The notes under the pieces: model-generated
Databases searched by the model: none
What the model saw: only the letters and a program-made list of their open reading frames with translations
What the model was told of the DNA's origin: nothing
Translations under genes and position numbers: made by a program
Source of the DNA: Erodium maritimum
Taxonomy: Eukaryota; Streptophyta; Magnoliopsida; Geraniales; Geraniaceae
DNA: 64,000 nucleotides
Direction of reading: 5' to 3'
Assembly: GCA_963921825.1 (NCBI GenBank)
Contig: OY997596.1
Span: 3,539,001 to 3,603,000 of the forward strand
Shown: in pieces, positions 55,314-64,000 of the stretch
How positions within the stretch are numbered: the stretch's first letter is position 1
Layout: the number at the start of each line of letters is the position of its first letter

Positions 55314-56513
55314 GATAAGAGAAAGTAATGCACACATAAGTGACATGAATCCCGAGAAGAGAACCAATTCATCAAAACAAAGTCAATAAACAAACAAAAA
55401 TAAAGAAATACAAAAACATAAATACCCTCCAAGCCCAAGAGCATAAGTTTAACATGCCAAACAAAATCCAAAAACTAACACTTTAAGAAGGCTTGCGCCA
55501 CCGCTACACATGAAGACACCATTAAATGTCAGCAACATCAACACCCTAGCATCCGCCGGAGGCCAACTGCCAAGCTGTTATTGTAAAAAAAGTCCGTCGG
55601 AGGCCAATACCAAAAACTCGACGACATATACAATAGGAAGATCCAAAACCATCACCTCCAAGCCTTAAGCGCAGCCAGCAAAGCAGGAAGAGAACGTTGG
55701 TAGCCAACACCAATAACTAACGATTCAAAACATATGAATCAGATCTGATGAAAACATCAGAGTCCCGACACCCATTCTAGACCTCGAAATCCATACATCA
55801 AGCCATCAAGGGATCGTCGCAGGTCATCATCTATCGACGACGAACCTTGTTGAACCGATCACCCCCATCATTCCTTTCAACCAGGAAGCGTAGATATAGG
55901 GAACTTGAGTAAAGCCAACAACGTGGTCCTTACGCACTACATTCCGACAAAGAAAGTACGCCGTTGTCAAGGGACCAAGGATCTGGCACAGAAGGGTTAG
56001 TATGTTCCAGCGAGGCACAATCTAAAGGGGCGACGTGGAAATTGGAGGTCCGAAGACCAAGGTGGACCCACACAACGATGAAATCTAGCGTCCAATCCTC
56101 ACATTAGAGTCCAACGAGTTTGTCGTGGTCAGGAAACTAATCTAACGAGGAGGACCAGTCCGTGCCAACAAAACACGGACCATAGACCCCGTGAGAGCAC
56201 CCACACAACTTACAGTATCTATGGCTTGAGTCTGTTATTGAAACTTGTTTTTTTATCAGAGAGAAATATAAGGAAATCCTAGTTAGCATAATTTAACCCA
56301 CTACCGACACTTTCTCCCAAGCGAGTATACCTATCGTGAATCAATTATGTGACCTAAATAAAAGATAAGATGTGAAGATGTATTCACCATCAGACTAGCT
56401 TAAATGAGCAATTCTCTCATTTTAGGAAAATTATATTTTATGACCCTGTATATATTATTATCAATTTCATTATCTTGTATCTTAAAGTCATCAATTCAGC
56501 CAAATCTTGTTTT
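55314..56513. other. Unclassified stretch between two retroelements
   Basis: A GC-moderate block (55490-56200) with CCGCCGGAGGCCAA/CCGTCGGAGGCCAA phrases near 55552 and 55591 may be another decayed retroelement, followed by AT-rich DNA. No gene recognised. Confidence 0.4.
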
Positions 56514-56531
56514 TTGTTTCAAACTTACTTT

Positions 56532-59069
56532 TCTTGAAAGGAACGAATTGAGATATTAAACGAGAGTAAAACTAAAAACAACAGTATCCAATCCAAAATG
56601 GGTACGACAAAAGAGTAGCAAGTAAGGTAAATAACGAATTAAAATCTTTACTTCATGAGGCTGAAGTGGAAAACAAATAAAAGCTCAAGAAATTGACATA
56701 CTCTATAAAGACGTTCAACAACTAACGATGCGGTAGCGTCCAAAGACACTGATACAATAGAGCCAAACTAAGAGCTAGGGCAGAGCCGACCCATTGTGGG
56801 AGAGGTGCGATGGTGGACTATGAACTCTCCCTAGGTAACAACGTGTATTGTTCTTCCTGAATTGATAAAATAGCCCCCCAAAACGCGAGAGTGCTGGCCT
56901 TCGAGATGGCATGAGAGTACCTGCCAGAAATTGGTGGAACCACTACCACATTACGTCCACTAAGACGATATTGCTGGTCGACCCCCTAGTGAACCCCGAA
57001 TACCTCATTGATGGAGGCGAGGGTTCTTGACGTCCCCCGTCGCTGTCTATTGAGCTCCTGCTATCCGTGAGGAGCCTTCCGACTCTTGATCCTTGTTGTC
57101 ATCCACAAGGTGTTTCCTCCCTGTTGGAAGGGAAACAATTCTTCTCTCTATGGGCTTCGTCCGATGATCTTCAATCATGCTCCTTGGGAAAGAGTTGGAA
57201 GGAATCCAGCTTTATTCCTTGGAACCCTGATGCCCCTGTCCTCGGGAGGAAGGTTCCCCACGAAACATTGGATTTCTTCCCCTATCAGGAAAGAAGGTAG
57301 CATGCTCTCCACGGTCTTGTATCGAATTGTTCCCCCTGACGGGAAAAAAGGTAGCACGTGGAGGAGAGAGATCATCCTCCGCCCTAGCCTGACCCTTGCC
57401 TTTACGGTACCTATTATGGTTTTCAGGTCAACTAAAGGACGGATTCGAGGGCCATGTCACACCTCCTAAATAGGACCAATTGGTCCCCAAAGTTGACATA
57501 CTCTGGCAGCCTCGAGAGCCAGCTGGTCTCGGGTCTGTAAGGGCTCAGAGGGAGGGCCTCCTTTCCTGTGTTCCCGCCAGGAAGGTCGAAATTAGGTGTC
57601 CCACAAAACTACACCCAAAGTAGTGGTCCGATAAACGCTCATAAGAAGTGTATAGTAAAGTTCGTACCTTTGATTCCACTAGTCTTAACCACAACTAGTT
57701 TCGAAGCGATACTCTAATGTCCACCCTGATCTGAATCCTCATGTAGTCGCCCAACACATCCCATCTACATCACTGTCCACTTCCTGGAATACCCCCAAAG
57801 AGTTCCCCAACCGGAAGTCGACGACTCTTTTCTAGGCCCTTACCAGAAGACTTGAAAAACGGGCCCACATTGAAAAGTGTGAAACAAGATGTCCCGCGGT
57901 CGCATTTGAGGACGCATCCCCGTTAGTATATCCAATGATCTTCTGAAGGCCCATGGCTCCTCTAGCAGTACCCATGCTCTCTCCCTCGTCAATCAGAAGA
58001 AAAAACCCACCACTCCATCCACAAGTGATCGGGTAACGATGTCCGAAATTTTCCAAAGATCCGCCATCCAGTCTACCAACGACTGCCAAAAGAAAGTTCG
58101 ATGCGAGAGTACCCGGGCAGCCATGACGTAGGCAAAATTGAGGCCCCGTCCACACAACTCCTTTGGTGAGATAAAAATATCCAGAATCCCAGACCCCCAA
58201 GCTCTTGCCAAGGTCATCGACCTCCTATTGAGTCGGTTGTCGATGTCCAACCCGATCCGGCCGTCTCTTTCCTGATCCGACCCACGCCCATGCCCGATTG
58301 AATTTGCCTGAACCCGAGGACCAAGCCAGATCCTTGATTGGACCTGGTCTTGTTGGCCTTGCGAAACATTGGCTTAGGCCCGAGGAGAAGTGGGCCGACC
58401 CAATACTCGCGGCCCAGGGACTTGAGGCGTCACCCTCGTTCCTCTTCCAGCCTCACGTCTCCACCGCCCCATTTCTGGCAGCACCGACCGTGTCTCTGGT
58501 AAGGGACCCATTTCCTCCCTATCATAACCATCCCTAAGGGCTGTCTCTTCTTCGATGGGCTCCCAGTTTTGTCCCCGGGAACGCATGAAATAACTCCACA
58601 CTGCAAAACGAATCGACTCAGATAAGCTAGATCTGATCCCCGTCGCCCCTGGGGAACCAAAGCCGAGAAGGGCTCTTCCTCCATCGTGGTCCTCCTTTGA
58701 CACCGATGGTGAGGGCCTTGTACCTGTATGCCTCGAACCATCCCACAAGCCAGTCCCAATACACCACCACGTCTAACTCTCGACCTCGGTAGCACCACAG
58801 AGCCGTTGTTCCTTGGGCCGAGAAAACCATCTCTTCCCCTATAACTGGTGATTCTCCAAATGGTCCGATGATTAGAACCACGAGAGGAGAGTCACCGATC
58901 GATCTTGACAGAAGGATATCCGAATTGCTGCTCGCCATTAAAGTCTTGAAGATGATCGGAGGGAGCTGTTGTTGCCGTTCATAAGAGACGTACAATCAGA
59001 TTCTACAAACCTTAACCGCAGAAGATGCTGAGAGCGAGAACCGAAAAGAATATTGTTGTTATTTTGTTC
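56532..59069 (-). mobile_element. Minus-strand LINE copy with ORF1 region only, 18-bp target duplication
   Basis: TTGTTTCAAACTTACTTT flanks the 2.5-kb insert (56514-56531 and 59070-59087). On the minus strand the 5' end lies near 59069, ORF1 begins at about 58939 (MASSNSDILLSRSIGDSPLV), and a DUF4283-like segment follows near 58090 (ARVLSHRTFFWQSLVDWMAD). The 3' end (TTCGTTCCTTTCAAGAAAAG) resembles the tail at 48600. ORF1 is broken by frame changes, and no ORF2 domain fits between it and the 3' end, so reverse transcriptase is missing. Confidence 0.65.
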
Positions 59070-59259
59070 TTGTTTCAAACTTACTTTAGTTTGAGGTCTA
59101 ATGATGAAAATACTTTTATATATAGACAAAATTAATAAAAAATATATAAAACATTATATTCTTATAAACAAATTAACCTAATAGTATTCTTATTTTTTTA
59201 TATTAATTTCTTATTTTCTGCACATTAATTTTCTTGTCATTAAAACTCGTAAAACTATA

Positions 59260-59752
59260 TTGAATGTGTTACTTATCGGGTAACGGAGGATCGAGCCAAG
59301 AGAGCCTCAACAAGTGAAGGAGTTGCTGTTGTGCTTCTTGTGGGTTGGCTGTGTTGCTGGCGTGCGGGTTGGACATCGTTGAAGATCCTGGTAGATTTTG
59401 GGTTTTGTTGTTCTCGTTTACTTTGTTTTTTTACTGTTTTGTACTTAAAGGTGGAAAAGTCTGGGTTTGCAGACCTATAATCTCCTTGTTTTGTTTTAGT
59501 TTTGCACTTAGTTGTTCTAGTGCAACTTTAGTTTACTTAATGTGTGTTATATTTTCTTGGGTAAGAGTCCCAGCCCCTGTTGGTTCTAGTTGTTCTTCAT
59601 GTTTGGTAAATTTAGGTTCGTTAAGATCTTTGTAATCTGGTTTTGAGGTGCCATTGAACATTCTCTGGTTTTTAAGTTTAATGTTGGTTGATCCCTTGGC
59701 CTTGTTTTCGTTTCGAAAACCTGGCTTATTATGAATAATATTTGCTGATAAA
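59260..59752 (+). mobile_element. LINE-type 3' fragment
   Basis: A T/G-rich, non-coding stretch ends in TATTTGCTGATAAAAAAAAG, the same tail as at 55280-55300. Only the 3' UTR part remains. Its 5' boundary is approximate and no target duplication was found. Confidence 0.45.
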
Positions 59753-59999
59753 AAAAAGATAAATTGATACGATTTATAACTCATGATAGTAAGGTAATAA
59801 TATTATAGAGATTGTGTAATAGAAAAGCACGTAAAGTGTTTATGATTTACGGTTTAGTGAATCCCGAACAATGAGTTGCATGTTGTAGTGTATGGTTCAC
59901 TCGGTTTTGATTCATTAAATCGAAAATCAGAGCTGTGAATCATGATTCATGGTTCACATACGTGAACCACGAACCGTACGGTTCACGAGTCGCGCCCAC
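59753..59999. other. Intergenic stretch with GGTTCAC/GTGAACC palindromes
   Basis: The motifs GTATGGTTCACTCGG, CATGGTTCACATACGTGAACC and CGTACGGTTCACG form short inverted repeats. Similar GTGAACC and GGTTCATG phrases occur near 44160. No coding potential is seen. Confidence 0.4.
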
Positions 60000-60520
60000 C
60001 CAATCAACGCGTACCACGCGGCAGCTTGCGTGGCAAGTTGACCGTTGGTCGACCGACAACTAGTTTTTTTTTTTAATTTAAAAATCCAAAATAACATTAG
60101 AAAACTCATTTTTTACCATCTATAAATACCCTTTATCTCATTCATCTATTTACCAACAATTTCTCTTCATCTAAAAAATGAAGACGATGAATCATAATTT
60201 CTCGGTCCGTTCGTGTTTGGGACAGGAGGACATTGGTTGATATCATGCACACTTGTATCATTCTACACAACATGATTGTAGAGGATGAACACGACATGTA
60301 CGAATAAGGAGCTGAAGAATGGTATTACGAGGTCCTTCTGGACATACCTGATTGAACACCACCTGAACGATGACAACAAGGATGAATCATTTCCTACCAA
60401 CAATACATGATCGTTCGATCATAGTTCATAAATGATAACACCCACTAGAAACTCCAAGTTGACCTTGTTGAGCACATATGAAATCACTTTAAAGTGAATT
60501 ACGAATTAGACGAATGACAA
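60000..60520 (+). mobile_element. PIF/Harbinger element 3, heavily deleted relic
   Basis: The leader (GACCGTTGGTCGACCG, TATAAATACCCTTT at about 60121, AAAAAATGAAG) matches the start of Harbinger 1. The frame then jumps to the transposase C-terminus (DIMHTCIILHNMIVEDEHD near 60245-60300), so about 1 kb including the DDE core is lost. Stops follow. Terminal repeats were not recognised. Confidence 0.7.
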
Positions 60521-61025
60521 AACTCCACACTCATTTTATTTTGATTCAGTGTTCGGGCTTGGGCTTCACAAAGGCCCGTGTTAGGATTTATCATCATTAG
60601 GCTCAGTAGCCCAACAGACTATAGCAAAATTAGGTTCGGATAAAAAAGGAGTGAAATAGATAAGTCGTTGAGTTTTTTTAAACGAGGTTCGGATGGATTT
60701 TCAAAATTAGGTTCGGGTACCTATTTGGTTCGGAAAGCCGTTGGCGCTCCTGAAATCGACCCAAACCCCACATTTATTCATTTTTTATTTCTCTTCTTAT
60801 CCTCGTGTCCTTTTTCTTTTTCCCCTTTTCTCCTGTTCCTCAATCAAGCAACAATCAATTCTCCAGCTTGATTATTTCTCAATCAAATCACAGACCCAAT
60901 TACTTTCCTTCTTCTTCGATCTCCTGATTAGTGTTCAAATTATTACCTGGACCCAATTTGGCAGTTTACCCATTTGTGTTCTTGGGGAGCTTGATCTGGG
61001 TTTCTCTGCAACATCGCTTGCCAAG
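60521..61025. promoter_or_regulatory. 5' flank and probable leader of shugoshin
   Basis: The stretch includes GGTTCGGATGG/GGTTCGGGTACC phrases (60640-60740) that look like old hAT-type debris, then a CT-rich region (60780-60920) typical of a 5' leader. An in-frame extension upstream of 61026 reads as hydrophobic low-complexity peptide and is not taken as coding. Confidence 0.4.
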
Positions 61026-63822
61026 ATGATGAGTGCAGAGAGATTGGCCAAAAGGCCGTCTTTTGGAAGCATTTTGCGCAAGAGGCTCTCGGACATCTCC
61101 AACTTGCAGACACAGCCTAAGCTCATAAGCCTCGAGAACAAGCCACCGCAGTGCTCGCCTTCGAGTATGGACTATATTGAACAGCTCTTCCAGGTAAAAC
61201 CCCAATTGGGTCCTCTTCAAGCTAATTCATTTCTTCAATTCTGATATGGGTTTACTGTAAAAACCCCAATTGAGTCCTCTTCGAGTTATTTCATTTCTTC
61301 AATTCTGAGGTGGGTTTACTGTAAATCCCCAATTGAGTCCTCTTCAAGTTAGTTAATTTCTTCATATCTGAGATGGGTTTACTGTAAAACCTCAATTGGG
61401 TCCTCTTCAAGTTAATTAATTCTTCAATTTTGAGATGGGTTTACTATTTTTGGGTTGATTTTAATGTTGTGAACATTTTATTTGTACCAGGAAAATAAGA
61501 CACTGATGGAACTTGTTGAGGAGAGGAAGTATCCTTAGTTTCTGCTCTTTCTTTCTTATTTGTTTGTGTTGAGTAGCTGATATGGAAGTCTTGTCCTTGA
61601 GTTGTGGTGGGTTTTTTGAAATTAAGGAAATTTATTTACTTTTTGGGGATTAATTTGGAGAATTGTGAGGTTCCTTAACTATGCTTGAAAAAGTAAAATC
61701 ATTGCATCAAGTGCAGCTGAGTTGCAGAAGCTAAGGACGAACTGCCAGAAGTTACAGCAGCAAAATTGGAATCTTGCTCAATCAAACAGTCATTACTTGG
61801 CGGTTTGTTCTTGTTCTTCTCAATCTCATGTAGTATTAGAGCATTTCCAATGGTATTAGTCGAATAGAAATTGTCCCATAGTGGTATTAATTGGCAATGA
61901 ACTCTGATTTGCCCAATCCAACCCAAAAGCTCAAACTGATGGGTGGAGACACCAATATGCTTATGAAGTGGTCAATTCATCCATATATTTTCAACGTGGG
62001 ACACATACTTAAAACACTCTTAGTCTAGGCTAGGCTAAAGCCAATGTGAATAGTGATTTCGGATTTATTATTTGTATATTTTATTAAAAAGTGGACATGT
62101 GGCGCAAGACGATTCGCCAAACGAAAATAGACGTTGGGTGAATCCTTCGCCTGACTATTTCACTGTTAGTTCGCCCAGATATGGACGATTTGTCTAGATG
62201 GTTTGAGTCAAAATCCAGCCCTGATAATTTAGCCATCATTGGAGATGCTCTTAGTAGTTAAGTACTGAGTTGCAAAAGCTAATTGTCTTGTACTAATTGT
62301 GCAGGAACTTAACTTGGGTAGAGAAAAGGTATCATTGTCTGAAAACCAAACTCAGAAAGGTCGTTAACCGTTTAAATCAAATTTAACCCCAAACAGTTTC
62401 ATAATTTTGATCATTTCAGCTAAAAGCACTACAACATGAACTTGTATGCAAGAACAATTTACTCAAAGCAAAGAAATTGGAGGTAAATTTTTGTTCTCGT
62501 GTCTTATAACCATACTGCAACTAACTCATATCCATCATAAAGAACTCCAATTTTTGCAGGGTAAAGTGGATATGAACCGTGAAAAGGCAACCGATGAACC
62601 TCTACTTCAAACTAATGTTGATGAAAAGCATTCGAGTCGCAGCCAGAGGCGAATCTCAAGAAGCCTATGTGAATACTCAAATCTTATGGCACTCTTTTTC
62701 CCCCTTTTCGACTTTGATTGAATCTTGTTATTGAATACAGCTTTGGGGCCTACTACAAATCAACAAGTTGGAGAGAAAGAAAGGATAGCAAACAAAAGGT
62801 TAGTACAGTATGCATTATTAGTGATGATTGCAAAAATCAGAGGTTTGGTTTACCTTTTTACAAGTTATGGCCTTCTAAAAACCCATTGTAAATTGGCATG
62901 TGAACAATTTTGTTTTTGCACTTTATGTTTAATGTAAAAAAGGGAAAAAATTAAAGATAAAAAACTCAATATAGCTGGTAAAATACAAGGATAATTGTAA
63001 AAAAAATATCATGAGGTATTCATTTTGTTTGCAACTTGTAGCCCTATTCTTTGATAACTGCAAACGAATGCCAATAACTTGTCTTTTTATTGCGTTTTGT
63101 ATAAATTTGTTTCAAAATAACGATTATACCATTGAAACTTAAATTTAAAAAATAATAATTAAAGAACAAAAAATCCAAGTGCTCACATTCCTTAAATTTC
63201 TCCCTCTTTGTAAGGGATATGAAAGTTAAGATTTTTTGTTTTTTCACTTCTTATTTTTAAAATCTAAAATTTAAATGTAAAACAGTCCTTTTCATACAAA
63301 TTACAACAAAAAGGGAGTTCATGATACTTTTTTTTTCCAGTTATAAAAATATAAGGCTAAAAGTTACAAAGAATGAAACGCCTCATGGTGCTTTCTTACA
63401 ATTATCCCTAAAATATACAAAACAAAGTTTATTTTAATAACTAGAATTTGTTATTGTAAAGGGTATTTTCGACATTTTCTTTGATTTTTTTTAAAACAAT
63501 CATCCCTAGGTTATATATATTTTACTTGAATTGGACACAATTGGTATGACATTGTTGCATAACTGGGTTTGTTGTTTACAGGCGTTGTGTGAGAAGGCAG
63601 TCTCATAACTTGAAACCCGTAAAGGACGAGGGTTCAGAGAGCTTGTTTGAGATTGAAGATGCGAGATTTGTAATGAGTAAAGCTTGTGACAGTCCAAGAA
63701 CAGAAGCACAAGCTTCAGTAAGAGCTTCAATCGGAAGGCCATTGCGCAGAGCAGCAGAGAAGGTTCAGTCATACAAAGAAGTGCCTGTTAATGTCAAAAT
63801 GAGGCGACCGGAGTGGGCATAA
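61026..63822 (+). CDS. SGO: Shugoshin (centromeric cohesin protector), 8 exons, 269 aa
   Basis: Shugoshin guards centromeric cohesin from removal in meiosis and mitosis, recruiting PP2A in known systems. Exons inferred from GT/AG borders and frame: 61026-61193, 61491-61528, 61694-61802, 62305-62328, 62420-62482, 62560-62668, 62741-62798, 63582-63822; they sum to 810 bp with the frame kept throughout. The N-terminus (KRPSFGSILRKRLSDISNLQ, then MDYIEQLFQ) leads into the coiled coil (ENKTLMELVEERN, ELQKLRTNCQKLQQQNWNLA, LKALQHELVCKNNLLKAKK). The C-terminal SGO motif is SIGRPLRRAAEKVQSYKEVP followed by VNVKMRRPEW. The start chosen is the first of two adjacent ATGs. The middle is short compared with some plant shugoshins. 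Whether it is the SGO1 or SGO2 type cannot be told. Intron 1 has a tandem repeat and intron 3 a MITE. Confidence 0.92.
61194..61440 (+). repeat. 62-bp tandem repeat in shugoshin intron 1
   Basis: Four copies of a roughly 60-bp unit begin exactly at the exon 1 donor: GTAAAACCCCAATTGGGTCC at 61194, then GTAAAAACCCCAATTGAGTCC, GTAAATCCCCAATTGAGTCC and GTAAAACCTCAATTGGGTCC, each followed by TCTTCAAGTTAATT- and GATGGGTTTACT-like parts. The unit thus repeats the donor sequence three times within the intron. Confidence 0.9.
61839..62250. mobile_element. PIF-type MITE in shugoshin intron 3
   Basis: GAGCATTTCCAATGGTATTA at the left and, read inward from the right, GAGCATCTCCAATGATGGC, with TTA on both sides (61836-61838 and 62251-62253), define a 412-bp element. 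It fills most of the 502-bp intron. Inside, 61903-62012 resembles the short LTR found in copia D (CCAACCCAAAAGCTC, TGATGGGTGGAGAC, GTGGGACACATACTT), probably a nested solo LTR. Confidence 0.8.
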
Positions 63823-64000
63823 TATAATCTATGTAACTTTATTCTTAGTCCTTGTGTGCTTATAAAAATGTTTGTCTAGTGTTTTGTGTTTCTGTGATTA
63901 TCTGCAGACATGATGTGTATTTTTGTGTGTTGATCCAACTGGAAATTCTAACTTAGTATGTTTGGTGAGGAAGAGCTTTATAGGTAGGGATAATTGAAAA
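63823..64000 (+). other. 3' flank of shugoshin
   Basis: Likely 3' UTR; no defined polyadenylation signal was assigned. No other feature is visible. Confidence 0.4.

Noticed and set aside
60741-61025. 95-codon upstream extension of shugoshin exon 1
   Set aside because: Hydrophobic and low in complexity, typical of a CT-rich leader; the conserved family start begins at 61026.
1-64000. CRISPR arrays, bacterial operons or riboswitches
   Set aside because: No regular repeat-spacer structure, and the content is plainly a plant nuclear genome.

Overview
The window is nuclear DNA of a flowering plant, most likely a eudicot. The reasons are a plant-type histone H2B, an intron-rich plant shugoshin, a nodulin-like MFS transporter, Ty1/copia fossils primed by tRNA-Met, PIF/Harbinger, hAT and Mutator-type DNA elements, and plant L1-type LINE pieces with DUF4283/CCHC-like or RRM-bearing ORF1. 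The species cannot be told from the sequence. Only three host genes are clearly supported: histone H2B (minus, 28881-29291), a NODULIN/NFD4-like transporter (plus, 50423-52234) and shugoshin (plus, eight exons, 61026-63822). Almost everything else is mobile DNA in nested layers.

Layout. Bases 1-14860 hold copia fossil A. Its left LTR is cut by a PIF/Harbinger-type element, which in turn holds solo LTR 1 (97-3211). A degenerate hAT element (5085-8806) sits in its integrase region and solo LTR 2 (11004-14196) in its RNase H region. Bases 15632-24160 are a second copia fossil (B). It carries an unclassified insert (16730-18532) that itself contains a 1.2-kb Mutator-like foldback element, then solo LTR 3 (18957-21754), then a PIF-type MITE (22370-23287). 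Bases 24161-26162 hold MITE and hAT ends and a LINE ORF1 relic. A PIF/Harbinger element with an uninterrupted transposase lies at 26166-28305, next to H2B. Bases 29900-40000 are a degenerate TGATAAA-rich repeat split by a LINE-like retroelement (30105-31304) and by a non-autonomous hAT element (31366-39824). The hAT element contains a whole copia fossil (C, 31734-36657) and a dead Harbinger (37189-39298). Bases 40198-44117 are a rearranged copia (D) with an RRM-bearing, ORF1-only LINE derivative in one LTR. From 44803 to 50060 and 53492 to 59752 there are LINE-derived elements, several with 13-18 bp target duplications and none with a visible reverse transcriptase. A tRNA-derived SINE lies near 48710. 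A third, very degraded Harbinger lies upstream of shugoshin, and a MITE sits in shugoshin intron 3.

How it fits together. Target-site duplications can be read for most insertions (GCGCC, AAAAC and AAATT for the solo LTRs; TTTGGACC and ATTTAGTG for the hATs; a 9-bp duplication for the foldback; TAA/TTA for the PIF elements; 13-18 bp for LINE-type insertions), so the order of many events can be reconstructed. The host genes keep compact, uninterrupted coding sequences. H2B has a recognisable S-phase promoter (TATA, CCAAT, an ACGTCA hexamer, an E2F-like site). All positions and motifs were read by eye; no database search or alignment program was run.
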